A stretch of 64,000 nucleotides of DNA from Paraphoma chrysanthemicola (lineage: Eukaryota > Ascomycota > Dothideomycetes > Pleosporales > Phaeosphaeriaceae): NCBI GenBank assembly GCA_020744225.1, contig JAGMWG010000017.1:558001-622000 (forward strand), written 5' to 3'. The notes below the pieces were generated by a model, which was not told where the DNA came from, made no database searches, and saw only the letters and a list, made by a program, of their open reading frames with translations. A program made the position numbers and the translations under genes. Below, piece by piece: positions 42,785 to 54,545 of the stretch. Numbering within the stretch: position 1 is the stretch's first letter; each line of letters opens with the position of its first letter.

Positions 42785-45700
42785 ATGGAGGGCGCATTCA
42801 CCCACATGGGCAACCATCTGGTGTCCGACTCTGCGGCGACCATCAACGCAGGCGCCGGCGACGACGAGAGCATCCTGGACCATGGCCTGACGGGCGCCCG
42901 TAGACGCCGCATCGGCGAGGAAGACGACGAGACGGACATCTACGACGACGACGACATGGAGAGCATGGCGAGCATGCCCGTCGGCGGGCCCAACGGCAAG
43001 CCTGCGATGCGAGCAGAGGAAGAGTAAGCAGACGCGGCATGTCCGGCGGGTGTTTTGATCTAAGAAAGCATAGGGTCGAACTTCCCCCACACGCCTGCGC
43101 CTACTGCGGCATCCACAACGCCGGCTGCGTCGTAAAGTGCCTCGCCTGCAGCAAGTGGTTCTGCAGCGCCCGCGGGAATTCGTCGTCGTCGCACATCATC
43201 AACCACCTTGTCCGCGCGCGCCACAAGGAAGTCCAGCTCCATCCCGCCTCGTCGCTCGGCGACACCACGCTCGAATGCTACAACTGCGGTACCAAAAATG
43301 TCTTCCTCCTCGGCTTCATCCCGGCCAAATCAGACACGGTGGTCGTGCTACTCTGTCGCCAGCCATGCGCTTCCATGCCCTCGCAGAAGGACATGAACTG
43401 GGACACTTCGCGCTGGCAGCCGCTAATCGAGGACCGCTCCTTCCTGCCCTGGCTGGTTCCCGCGCCTACCGACCAAGAGCAGCTCCGCGCGCGCCACCTC
43501 AGTCCCCAGACTATCGCGAAGCTCGAGGAGCTGTGGAAAGACAACGTGGACGCTACCATCGCTGATTTAGAGAAGGGTGTAGGTCAAGAGGAGGTCATCG
43601 CCAAGGTCCTCCTGCGCTACGACGATGCTTTCCAGTACCAAAACGTTTTCGGGCCCCTGGTGAAGATCGAGGCCGACTATGACCGCAAGCTCAAGGAGTC
43701 ACAGTCCCAGGACAACCTTGTTGTCCGCTGGGATATGGCTCTGAACAACAAGCACACGGCGAGCTTCATCCTCCCGAAGTTGGAGCTTGGCGATGTCAAG
43801 CTTGCAGTCGGCGACGAGATGCGTTTGCGCTACACGGGAGAGCTCCGTCCACACTGGGAGGGCGTCGGTTATGTCATTAAGATCCCCAACAACCAATCCG
43901 ATGAAGTCACAATTGAATTACGCACCAAGGGCGATCACAAGTCCGTGCCCACCGAATGCACTCACAACTTCAGCGCCGACTATGTCTGGAAGGCCACCTC
44001 CTTTGATCGCATGCAACACGCTATGAAGACCTTTGCTATTGATGAGATGAGCGTTTCTGGCTACATCTTCCATCGTCTCCTTGGCCACGAAGTTGCTGCA
44101 GCTCCCATGAAGATTACGATTCCACGCAAGTTCAGTGTGCCAGGTCTACCCGAGCTGAACGGCAGTCAGATCAACGCCGTAAAGAGTGTTCTCCAAAAAC
44201 CGCTCAGCTTGATTCAGGGACCTCCAGGTACAGGTAAGACAGTCACATCCGCCACAATCATTTACCACCTGTGCAAGATTAGCGGAAGCCAAGTCCTTGT
44301 TTGTGCGCCATCCAACGTTGCGGTCGACCAACTGTGCGAACGTATCCATCTCACTGGCCTGAAGACTGTCCGTGTCACGGCCAAATCTAGGGAGGATGTC
44401 GAGTCCCCGGTCGGTTTCCTGTCTCTCCACGAGCAAGTCCGCATGAATGATACCAATGTGGAGCTCAACAAGCTGAACCAGCTCAAGAGCGATGTTGGCG
44501 AACTGTCCAGCCAGGATGAGAAGAAGTTCAAGCAGCTCACTCGTGCAGCTGAGCGTGAGATACTCAATGCAGCCGACGTCATCTGCTGCACGTGCGTCGG
44601 AGCGGGTGATCCACGTTTGTCCAAAATGAAGTTCCGCACGGTTCTGATCGATGAGTCCACACAGTCAGCCGAGCCCGAATGCATGATTCCTCTGGTTCTT
44701 GGATGTAAACAGGTCGTTCTTGTCGGTGATCATCAACAGCTTGGCCCCGTCATCATGAACAAGAAGGCAGCCACTGCTGGGCTTAACCAGTCTCTCTTTG
44801 AGCGCCTCGTCATCCTCGGATGCTCACCGATCCGCCTGCAGGTGCAGTACCGAATGCATCCGTGCCTCTCTGAGTTCCCCTCGAACATGTTCTACGAGGG
44901 CTCACTCCAGAACGGAGTCACCATGCAGGAGCGCATTCGTCGCGATGTGGACTTTCCATGGCCTGTGGTTGATAGCCCGATGATGTTCTGGTCGAATCTC
45001 GGCGCTGAGGAGATTTCCGCTTCCGGTACATCTTATCTGAACCGCACTGAGGCACAGAACGTGGAGAAGATTGTTACTCGATTTTTCAAGGCTGGTGTGC
45101 AGCCTGGCGATATCGGTATCATTACACCATACGAAGGTCAGCGAAGCTACGTTGTCAGCTCCATGCAAGCGACTGGCAGTTTCAAGAAAGAGAATTACAA
45201 GGATGTCGAGGTGGCGTCAGTTGATGCCTTCCAGGGTCGTGAGAAAGATTTCATCATCCTGTCTTGCGTTCGCTCAAACGACCACCAAGGAATCGGTTTC
45301 TTGAGTGACCCGCGTCGACTCAACGTCGCTTTAACGCGAGCCAAGTACGGTCTGGTCATCCTGGGTAATCCGAAAGTGTTGTCCAAGCACCCGTTGTGGC
45401 ATTACCTTCTTCTTCACTTCAAGGAGCGCAACTGCCTTGTCGAAGGGCCGTTGACGAATCTGCAGGTCTCACTCCTCCAGTTCAGCCGTCCCAAGCAGAC
45501 GTACCGCGGACCCCAGCGCTACCAGATGGCCTACCAGCACGCCAACGCTATGACATCCGGACGCCAAGGCAACTGGAACGGCAAGCAACCTTCTCGCCAG
45601 GAGTACAACGACAATGGTTCGATCGTCGGTTACATCCCTGATGATGTGTCTTCGGTTCACTCGTCTGCCCTAGGTGGTGTTGGTGTACCATCCAATTACC

Positions 45701-46068
45701 CTCCCATGTTCTCAAACTTCCAGGAATCATGGCCACTCCCAGGCCGTCCGAATTCGGGTGCGAAGGGCAAGAACGGCGCACCAGCGAGCGTTGCCGGTGA
45801 GTCTGTCGCCGCCAGCGAATTGACAGATTCACGCAGCGACGCGCCCGGAGGCATCAGCTTGTCTGGCCTTAGCCTGAACGACTACAATAAGCCTACGTCC
45901 CTCAGCCAGTCCGATCGTCTCAATCGTTTCGTGGAGTCTACCCGCCAAGGCCCAGCCATAGGCACTGGTTTTGGCGCGAGCCGAGGTTTACGTGGCGGTC
46001 TTGGTGGCTTTGACGACGATGACGCGCGCAGCGTATCCACAGCTTTCGCTAGCCAAATTGGTGGCTGA
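42785..46068 (+). CDS. nam7: Upf1/Nam7 RNA helicase
   Basis: An ATP-dependent RNA helicase central to nonsense-mediated mRNA decay, acting on ribosomes with Upf2 and Upf3. Two exons (42785-43023 and 43074-46068, 50-nt intron) give 1077 residues; the join reads MRAEEEVELPPHACAYCG. The Cys/His-rich Upf2-binding domain starts near residue 84 (CAYCGIHNAGCVVKCLAC, later LECYNCGTKN). The superfamily 1 helicase core has Walker A GPPGTGKT at about 462, the DE box at about 606 (VLIDESTQ), GDHQQLGPV, QYRMHP near 670, VDAFQGREKDFI and RRLNVALTRAKYG. The C-terminus is Gly/Ser-rich and low in complexity. Length and order match fungal Upf1 closely. Confidence 0.98.
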
Positions 46069-47308
46069 TTTCGTGTCTTGCAATTCCTAGGGACCTTCCT
46101 GAGGGAATGAGCTTTCGTCTTGGCTGCAAGCCTCACCTACCCCTTTGCTTACGAGCAGTGCCCGGGACCTGATCCAACCTTAGATCTCCCACGTACCGCA
46201 TCTGCAACCTGTGGGTTGGCGACCACCAACACGTCAGTGACAACTATCGACATTGGAATAGTCTATACCGCAGCGTGCCTGAACACTTCGGCCACTCGCC
46301 TGTTCAGTAAGCACGCCCGAGCGTGCGCCGGGTGGCGGAATCCTCGCTGCGTAGTCTGGCCGGAAGTGACATGCGCTTGCGAGCTTGAGACCATCAAGTG
46401 CGGCGTGCGTGCGGTGTTGAGTAGCAGTAGTTGGGCCATCTCACAGATTGAGCATTCGGTTCTAGTCACTCATTAAAAGGAAAATTGTTTGTGACTTTAT
46501 TTTGGTGGTGGTGCTATGTAATTTGAAAAGAGGTAGAAAATCATACTCGATTTGTTTGCTGCTTAGGTTCGAAATGATCGGGTTTAATCAACAAGTTGTG
46601 ACATTCAGCTGCTGTTCACCTTCATCATCAGTGGATCACATTTACCCCGTGTGGGATCATTCTAGACTCCATTTCATGTCATCAATCATCATGTTCAAGA
46701 CTTCATGAGGCGCATGGCGAACCTGCATTTCATCAAACACCCACGACGAGGACGAGGCCAACGCATCTATACCGCCGTCATGGTTTTCTTGACATCTAAT
46801 TAGAGTGAGTGAAGACAAGGAATGAAGCAGATCCTGGCTCATGATCAGATTTTGTAGACTCGTGCCTAGAGAGCGAGGAGATGGGATGTAGTGTTTGTGT
46901 CTTTCAAAATATAGGCATTGCAACTATAGAACGTGAAATGCGAGTACTGCTCATGTCCAGCTTCGCCAAAGCTTTCTGAATTTAGCTGCAGGCTTGAGGC
47001 CATGAGTGGCCGCATGAGACAGAAGATGTCATGACTGAGCAGTGCGCCCATCACCAATCACGTGGCGACCTCTAAGCCCACCAGCCTCTCAAATGAAAGT
47101 GTTCCCTACCAAGGTCTCACACTGTCGGTCACCCCGACTCCTCACCGGCCACTTTCGTCGTACAATGATGTTTGCTACACGATCTAATCACCAAGATGCC
47201 TCACTTTCCCGCGAGCAAACACGTGCCAACATGCGAATCTGACATATGTCGTTCACCGGTCCCAGCGTATATCTTCAACCCAAAACACCTGATAACATCC
47301 GCCACACC
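46069..47308. other. Intergenic, no gene recognised
   Basis: Lies downstream of the Upf1 gene and upstream of a small plus-strand gene. Only short frames without signatures are seen. Confidence 0.45.
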
Positions 47309-47795
47309 ATGACCGATGAGCAGACCAAACTCCCAAACGCCCCGCCCATGAGCACTTCCATTCCGGGTTCTGCGCGGCTGACTCGAGGCCCGCTGCCGAA
47401 TCTGCGTGGCGAAGACGAGACTGAACTTTCGTTCTTGAGTTCGCTTATTGAAAGTCAGTGCAATTGCACCTCCTCTTCATCACATAGAATCTCACTGACC
47501 TACCACAGCACAAGCATGGGTTCTCTGCCCCCAATCGCACCCCAGTTGCGTTGTCGGACGCCATCCCGAAGCTCCTGAAGACGAACCCAAGTTCTGCGCA
47601 TCCATCTACGGCTTGAGCAAGAATAATATGCCGGCGCTGGAATCGAGTTTGCGCTTCGGACGCACGAGGAAGGAGGCGTTGACCAAGTTGTTGGTGTATG
47701 TGGAGACGGAGATTGGGCAGATGATGTTGAATGATCGGGAGGGGAGGAGGAGGGAGGAGAGGGGTAGGAATGGGAATGGTGGGAGTGGAAATTGA
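47309..47795 (+). CDS. Small unknown protein, two exons
   Basis: Exons 47309-47453 and 47509-47795 join across a 55-nt GTCAGT..CACAG intron, giving about 143 residues. The first exon starts MTDEQTKLPNAPPMSTSIPG and ends TELSFLSSLIE. After the join the protein reads TQAWVLCPQSHPSCVVGRHP, then DEPKFCASIYGLSKNNMPAL and a helical block (TRKEALTKLLVYVETEIGQM). The tail is Arg/Glu/Gly-rich. The cysteine and histidine spacing is suggestive of a small metal site, but I cannot prove one. The join restores a protein-like sequence that neither single frame has, which supports the model. Function unknown. Confidence 0.6.
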
Positions 47796-48143
47796 TGCAG
47801 ATCGATGTGGGTTTTGCCGGATACATTTGTTGTGTGTCGAGAGTCGGGACTGTTTGTTTTCACTGCGGGTCTGATTCATGCGACTTTTGCTGGTTTGTTC
47901 GACATGTGCGTGCTCCGTTGGATGTGCCTGCTATTTTTGATGATTGGTCGCTTATGTGTCCGCTTCATGGTTTGCAACACGTGCACTGTTCGTAAACACT
48001 TGAATATCCGGCATTCTCTCTCTTCACGTCATGCCATATATTAAGGTAACCTTTATGTTGTCCAATGTTGTCACACTGTCTTCTCGCATGCGCACCAAGC
48101 GGTGGCAACTATCCTACCTACCAGCCTTATTCAACGGTCCACC
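47796..48143. other. Intergenic, no gene seen
   Basis: Short spacer between two small plus-strand frames. Nothing recognised. Confidence 0.45.
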
Positions 48144-48434
48144 ATGCTTTGCAAACGAACTTGCATCACCGAATCATGTCTCGGCTTCGACCACAAGCTC
48201 TTCTGCTTCCTTCTTGCAACCGTCATCATCGTTGGCATTGTCCTCGCTGCCGACTATCATGATCTATTCTCCAATAAATCACACTCAGCTACAACGAAAT
48301 CTCACGAGGACGAGAAACCCGTAGTTGCTGTACGTGGCGGGGCGGGTCCAACGAAGTCGATGAGTTGGATGGGATCAAAATGCTTGGCTGTGCTTGGAAA
48401 GCATGAGGACCATCTTTTGGCGGTAAGGACATGA
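48144..48434 (+). CDS. Small predicted membrane protein
   Basis: A 96-residue frame starts at the ATG at 48144, which has a CCACC context. The N-terminal part has three cysteines and one strong hydrophobic helix (FCFLLATVIIVGIVLAADY). A polar Ser/His/Lys segment and a Gly-rich end follow. An upstream in-frame ATG at 48102 would add 14 residues. No homologue family recognised. The single-pass topology is clear if the frame is translated; whether it is a gene is uncertain. Confidence 0.4.
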   Translation: MLCKRTCITESCLGFDHKLFCFLLATVIIVGIVLAADYHDLFSNKSHSATTKSHEDEKPVVAVRGGAGPTKSMSWMGSKCLAVLGKHEDHLLAVRT

Positions 48435-48792
48435 GGTCCGTGTTGAAGAAGTGGCGATGCTAAGAGAACCATAGTGGGTGGAAGCGGAAGAAGGGAGGGT
48501 GTGGATTTGCCGTGAGCTGGCGAGATCGATAGAGACGATGGTATGAGCTTCTTTACAATTCACCAGCTGGAGACCAGGTCAATCTGTTCCGAGGTTTCGT
48601 TGGCCGTGTGGGGTATGAAGACGACTTCTCGCGAACTTGAATATAATCTCAAATGAACTTACACATATGGAGTTTACAATACCTTCCACGGGCAAGGAAT
48701 CTTCAAATCAGACGTAAAGTTTTCACGGTCGTGGATTGGTCTTCGCATTTTGATGGTCTAAATCCAGCATTCCCAGTTACTGTTTGTCCTCG
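48435..48792. other. Convergent intergenic region
   Basis: Spacer between the small membrane-protein frame (plus) and the 3' end of the first P450 gene (minus). No gene is seen. Confidence 0.45.
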
Positions 48793-50547
48793 CTAGTTAC
48801 GCAACAGTTTCGCCACCTTGAACTTGACACCATAATTGTAGTCTTCATCGAATGAAAGGGCATAGTCACGGTATGGAATGATGTTCTTGATCGAGGAGTC
48901 GACGAGCTCCATATCGAAGTTGTGGACGAGGGCGGTGACTGCAATGTACATCTCAGCATATGCGAGACTATCAAAGCCAGTCAGTCTAAGCCAGTGGGAA
49001 TTTCTCAGTCGTTGTAAACTCACTTGATACCCAGGCACATCCTGCTACCCTTACTGAACGTCACTAGGTAACGAGTGAGGTTCTGGCCATGACGCGCAGC
49101 ATCGAGCCAGCGTTCGGGTCGAAAGACGTCGGGTTCGGGGAATACATCGGGATGGCGGTTGAGAAGCCAGGGCATTGCCCCGACAGCAGTCTGGACAGAC
49201 TAAGTCAGTTCACATTCCAAGTGAAATTGCCGATCGAACGAGATGCTTACGCCTGCTGGGATCACCAACTCCTTGTACAGGAGAGGCTCAATAGGGACGC
49301 GCGCAAAGCGGCCGGTCATGAAGCAGTGAAAGCGAAGAGATTCATTGATGAAAGCAGTATGAGATCGCAGTTAGCAAGGCTGTGGTAAAGTCTAGCATGC
49401 CAAGAGCGTACCATGTATGGCAAAGCTTCGAGCTGACGCCAGGATGGCTGCTCCTCTGCATGGACCCCTCCGGACTGCAATTCAGCTCGAAGCCTTGCAA
49501 GGACGTCAGGATAGGTCGCCATGTAGCACACCATTGCAGTGAGAGCTCGAGCAGTTGTGTCAAGCCCAGCGAAGAGCACAAGCTGACTCTCATCTTTCAA
49601 TCGAGGAAGAGTCTTTTCTTGCTCGGGAACATTTGGTCCGGTTAGAGCGTCGAATATTGTCCTATCACTCTTTGATACTTTCGTCTCCTGCCGTTTGCGT
49701 GCTTGATTGCACAAGTCCGTGATCTTGCGCTCGAGATCGAAGAATGTCGCAGCCGCAGGGTTTAGCCACGTAATCCATCGTTCTGGTAACCTCTGCAATA
49801 AGCTTGCAACTGCAGGCAGGAATCGTCGAAAGTGACCTGATAACAGGAGTTGCGTCGCGTCGCGCTCTAGCTGACAAGGAAAGCCGGCCTTGTCGAGCTC
49901 GCCAAAACTCTCACCGTACGCGTAGTGAGTAATGATGTCGCATGTCAGAGCCCCAAAAGTTTGGACACCTACGATGGTATCTCCAGCTCTATGCGCTTGT
50001 CGGAGCTTCTCCACCAACTTTCCTACTTGACCCTGGATGAAAGGCTCTAAGCGCTGAGTTGACTGCTTCGAAAAAAAGCTTGCAATATAGCCGCGACGTT
50101 CACGATGCAGATTGTGATCAATCGTTGTGTTCAATGCAAGTGTCGTTCCGGCCAATACAGCATTGTTTTTTTCTTTGTTTCGTTTCTGGCCGCTGCCAGC
50201 ATAAAGGTGCTCATAGAAGTAGGGATCGTTGAGATGCAACTCATCAGGATTGATGCGAATAAGTGGACCTTCAAGCTCTTAGAGCAGACTCTCATGTGAT
50301 CGTGATATCGCTTGGAATACGCACCATATTGCTCATGCATCCGAGCGATGACAGCGAAATACCGACCACCTTGGACAACGTCGTAGTACAACTCTGCCAG
50401 ATACGATGCACCAGCCCACCACGGGCCCGGAAACTTTGCCAATGGGTGGAAGAAGAGATTGTAGATGGCGCGCGATAGGTAGTAGCCTAGAACTACTGCG
50501 GCAAGAGTACTGCTCACGGTGAGCTTGCTTGCTATGTTATCGTCCAT
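48793..50547 (-). CDS. Cytochrome P450 monooxygenase, one irregular splice site
   Basis: Exons: 50547-50325, 50268 to about 49421, about 49367-49251, 49190-49024 and 48967-48793. The N-terminus has a membrane anchor (VSSTLAAVVLGYYL) followed by a Pro-rich hinge (HPLAKFPGPWW). The I helix has FAGLDTTARAL, the K helix has INESLRF with ExxR, and the heme loop FSKGSRMCLG carries the thiolate cysteine. All residues needed for catalysis are therefore present. The junction between the second and third exons is abnormal: a good donor follows LPYM, and a GCTAAC branch site follows, but no AG lies where the frame must resume (T/AFINESLRF, near 49367). The gene may use a non-canonical acceptor, be mis-sequenced, or be a young pseudogene. 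It lies 309 nt downstream of the second P450, on the same strand. Substrate unknown. Confidence 0.75.
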
Positions 50548-50856
50548 GATCTGTAACGGGCACTTTCGTCTTGGGTGATAGAAGCTTCTCGGATGAAAGT
50601 TAAAATTGAGCTAGTTGCGTGGTGTACACATGATCTTATTTGAACCTTTGGTGGTGGGGGCGATCAAGTGAAGGCAGGAGCGCCATTCCTGCGGGATCGC
50701 TTCCCCGCTATTCTCACCATATGTTACATATCAAATCGCACCAATGGACGTGGCTTCGTTTGCAGGGCCACTTGAACCTTTGATGAATTAAGCGCGCGCC
50801 TACCACTTGTGGCAGAGCACCAATTGACAGTATCAGTACCTCGATTGGGGCAAGCT
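50548..50856. other. Short spacer between the two P450 genes
   Basis: 309 nt between the stop of the upstream P450-like gene and the start of the downstream one. It must carry the terminator of one and the promoter of the other. Confidence 0.5.
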
Positions 50857-52604
50857 CTAAGTCGATTTGCGCTTCCTGATTCGCACTTCAATTTGCTCCA
50901 TCGGCTTCAGAGTCCCGAAAGCCACTGCTCGCCCAGGTGGTAGTAATTCGTCGAAAAGCTCAGGATCGCAAAGCTGGAGCTCAAACTCATTGAAAAGAAT
51001 GGCTAGAGTCGCAGCATGCATCGTCCTGAAGTAGTCATGACCAAGGAGATACTGTTGGCTAAAGCCAACATTGAGGTGTTCGAGGCCTTCCATGCTGAAA
51101 GCAGTCCCTCCAACATCGTTTCGCTGACCTCGCTGGCTCGCTTTGGACGCCGCGCGATTGGGAACCAGATATCTCTCTGCCCAGTACAAATCGAGAGACT
51201 TCTCTACTGTCTGAGGTCTGATTTCCGCCCATGCTTTCGTGTTCAATGCAACATCTTGTGAGAGTAGAATAGCGGGAGTGTCCCTGGGAACAGTCCAATG
51301 CTCATCGAGTTGCAGATTTTGGTGATCAATGTGTGCGACAACCATTGCTGTGCGCAGGCGAAAGGACTCAGCCAGAAGTGAGTCCATGATCGGGATATTT
51401 GTGAGATCGTAAATGTTCCATGTTGCACCTTGCGACGGACTGTAGCGGGTAACGCTCGTGGCTAATTGTTTGGCGAGCTGCTCTCTGCGCATGATCTCAA
51501 GCATAGTCCATAATGTGCAGGATACTAGCGTTGAGTTTGCCCTGATATGCTATCTCAACATTTTGTTCTGGTCGAATGTTCTGGTCGGGTCAGACTCACT
51601 CGTGTATAATACTCAGTATCTCCGCTGCCCGTGATGTCATGTCGAAACCTTCGACTTTTGCCAAAACGTAGTCCCGTTCCTGTATGAATTTGGATCCCTT
51701 CTGGTTGTCCAAAAGCGGATCGCCTTCCTCAAGTCTTGCAAAGTCAGACCCGGAGTGGTTTGCTTTCAACCATTTCTCAATACCACGGAGCAGCCGATCA
51801 CGCACCTGGTTCGCAGCTGAGGGTACCCAATACCGAGGCATACCCGGAAGAAAACCCTCGATAGCTTCTGCGAACGTCCAATAATCCCGAACGATACCAG
51901 GATACTGTTTGAAAATATCTGCTCCAAGTAACGATTCCAGGATACAGCGTGTGATGACTTGGCGGAAGAACTCCCAACTATTCTCGATCTGTGTCCAAGT
52001 GCCAGCCTGAAACATCTTGTTGTGCAAGTTGTCAGACAATATCGAGATGTATGACTCTGCCAAAGCTGAGAGGGACTCGCCCACCAGATACTTCTGCGTC
52101 AGAGCCACATAGGCATTTTCCAAGACCGGCTTCTCAGCCTCAGATGCGCCTTTACCACTGTACTTATTCAGGACATCAGGCGAAGTAGCAAACAATTTAT
52201 CCAGCATCTCAACACGAGCTACAGAAATATGTTCACGCTGAGAGGCTGTGAGTGCCTTCTTGACGTGGACCGGATCACGGACGATAAGGAATGGCTGCGG
52301 GCCAGCTTTGATGAAGAAGGGAACAAAGTCTCCATAGTCTTTCCTGTTGAAGATTAGTGTTGAAAATAAGGGCTGTTTTAAAGTTGGCGCACATAAGTTG
52401 AGCAATGTACTCTTGTGGGCCAGTAGATGCTAAACTGAAGGCATGAAAGATGCCTGGCACATAGTATGGGATGGTTGGAGGCGTCTTCTTGCACTCATTG
52501 CTACGCACGCGCCGATAGAAGAGTAATGTAGTGACGTAGTACGTGAAGAACGGTAGCACGATAAGAGCGGCAACACCGAAAAGTGCAGTCTGACTGTGAA
52601 GCAT
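50857..52604 (-). CDS. P450-like protein lacking the heme-ligand cysteine
   Basis: Three exons (52604-52393, 52343-51600, 51541-50857) chain in frame into 546 residues. The start MLHSQTALFGVAAL leads a membrane anchor (ALIVLPFFTYYVTTLLFY). The body follows the P450 plan: a DPVHVKKALTA segment, an I-helix region IIHEANSTLVSCTLWTML similar to the CYP7/CYP8-type class, and a K helix LLAESFRLRT with ExxR. In the heme loop, where FxxGxxxCxG is expected, the sequence is VGFSQQYLLGHDYF. Leu replaces the cysteine that ligates heme iron, and the first glycines are also changed. The rest of the frame is open and all splice sites are canonical. It is therefore either a catalytically dead P450 paralogue kept for another role or an early pseudogene. 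It lies immediately upstream of an ordinary P450. Confidence 0.75.
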
Positions 52605-53549
52605 GTTGGAGCCAATACACAATGGCACCGTTGATCGAGTTTGCTTGTGCCGCGACGAGCTGCGAGGGTTCAACGAGCTACCAGCTTCCGCGCGCGCGTC
52701 AAAATCGAAAGTTAATCAGGTCTCAATTGTAGAGTCTCAATTTCGAATGCAGGAACTGAAGTTGGGGTTGCGAGGTTGTTCGTGACGCATGCTAGTCCTG
52801 TCGGACGGCTCGGAACATCCACGAACGTTTCGTGGCGGATTCTTGGCAAACATCCCTGACTCTTGACTTAGCGCAGCTTCTGCAACACTTCCGCCTGCAA
52901 CTCAAAGAATATCAGTGGTGCAATTCATGACGCTTCTTCGTTAGCGCTCTGGACTAATGTCGCCTCGCTCGCATGTGCGGTCCCTGGGTGCATCGGGAAA
53001 GGACAGATGGCTCACGGCCGGCGCACAGCTTCAAGTAGACTATTGCTTGACATCTTCGATAGAGCTGCACGTCCCGCCAAGTCAGGCATCCTTTATCATA
53101 CTGTTTCCCTTGTCAAGATTATTTTGTCCATTTGTTGCATGGTGTGAATTGCTCAACACACAATACTTGGCCCCATTCTTCCAAGCACGCGCCGTCGATC
53201 TTGGATTTTCCATACATGTACAAGCTCGCATCGCAACATGTAGGTGACATTACTGCGGCTGATGCCGCGCCCGCCACATCTACTCGTCGCGCTACCTTAA
53301 CTATTTTTACTATGTGCATTAGCAATAGGGCTGGAATTCAGTCCCCGTGGATGGCATTTGCTCTAACAACCTCGAAATGTGGCTGACTGACGATACTTGG
53401 ACATGCTTGGAATGCCCCTGAACACGGGTTGGCAATGCTATGGAAAAGTGAGCATAAACAACCACGCAGATATGGGCTTTCGCAATATCGTGTCAATCAT
53501 TCCTTACTTTCGTTTTGATCTGCTATCGTTTTAACGGTTGCACGGCAAG
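52605..53549. other. Divergent promoter region
   Basis: Lies between the P450-like gene (minus) and a secreted Ser/Pro-rich protein gene (plus). No coding frame supported. Confidence 0.4.
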
Positions 53550-54545
53550 ATGCGTACTTTCATTGGACTAGCCATCCTAATGGCTCCTCTCGCTCTTGGG
53601 CAGGCATGCGGCGCCGTGTACCTTCCTCAGTCTGTCGTTTCAGCAAATTCGCATCCTTCAAGCAAGCACGAATCTCCTGTGCCGCATTTTCCTCCTGCGC
53701 CGTCCGTTTCTTCAACACGCGACTCGAATACAAGCCCGTCTGTATCCTCGAAGCCTGATCCGCAACCAAGCTCCCCGGCCCACAAGCCATCCTTCTCGAC
53801 CTCATACTACACTATCCACCCGTCATCCTCGGTGCACATTGCTGCAACGCTCTCGCCATCTCAAACCACTAAGCACCCATACTCAACTCTCATTCATCAC
53901 TCCTCGTCGTCAGTCGTGCACCCAGACATTCCATCAGCTTCACAATCCCTCCCAGCCCACTCGCCCTCGCCTTCTATCTTCTCAGAACATGCGTCGCACT
54001 CGACTCCCCACCCCTCACCATCCCCATCTCCATCTCCACCACCCTGCACACCTCCCACCAACGCCATCACAAACTCAGACTTCTCCTCCGGCTTCACAAA
54101 CTGGACTTACCCCTCTCCCGTCGGAACTCCCTGGGCCCCCGCCAATACCATCAACCTCTCCACCTCTGCCAACCATGGCTCCTTCTTCACCTACACCGTC
54201 AACAACGACCGCGCCGCCTCGTTCTCCCTCACTCAAACGCAGGTCTACATTCCCTCTGGCACACGCATTTCTTGCGCCGCGCTAGCGCGCGTCACGCGGC
54301 TGCGCGGGTATGCGACGACGTTCGATATGTATGTTGATGACGTGTTCTGTGGATCGAGTCAGTTGTATGGGGCGACGGAGTGGACGGGTGTGGGAGGTGG
54401 AGAGGTAGTGGTGCAAGGGGATTGGCATTATTTTCAAATGTGGGTTATCATGCATATTAGTCCGAATGATAGGGATCCGCCGGTGGTGGATGTGGATGAC
54501 GTTATGGTTGTGCATGTGGATGGGGAAGGGAAGGGGACGTGTTGA
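53550..54545 (+). CDS. Secreted Ser/Pro-rich protein with CBM-like C-terminus
   Basis: A single-exon gene of 331 residues starts at the ATG at 53550; the TTG a few codons upstream is not needed. MRTFIGLAILMAPLALGQACG is a signal peptide. Residues of about 25-165 are Ser/Pro/His-rich, a likely O-glycosylated stalk with SPSPSPSPPP. The C-terminal 150 residues look like a carbohydrate-binding beta-sandwich of the CBM4/9 or galactose-binding type. It opens NAITNSDFSSGFTNWTYPS and closes VVDVDDVMVV, with two cysteines (ISCAAL and VFCGSS). No catalytic residues are visible. It is probably a cell-wall or extracellular binding protein. It is transcribed away from the P450-like gene. Confidence 0.75.
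   Translation: MRTFIGLAILMAPLALGQACGAVYLPQSVVSANSHPSSKHESPVPHFPPAPSVSSTRDSNTSPSVSSKPDPQPSSPAHKPSFSTSYYTIHPSSSVHIAATLSPSQTTKHPYSTLIHHSSSSVVHPDIPSASQSLPAHSPSPSIFSEHASHSTPHPSPSPSPSPPPCTPPTNAITNSDFSSGFTNWTYPSPVGTPWAPANTINLSTSANHGSFFTYTVNNDRAASFSLTQTQVYIPSGTRISCAALARVTRLRGYATTFDMYVDDVFCGSSQLYGATEWTGVGGGEVVVQGDWHYFQMWVIMHISPNDRDPPVVDVDDVMVVHVDGEGKGTC

Noticed and set aside
43060..43565. Alternative frames over the Upf1 N-terminus
   Set aside because: Out-of-frame readings of the Cys/His domain exon.
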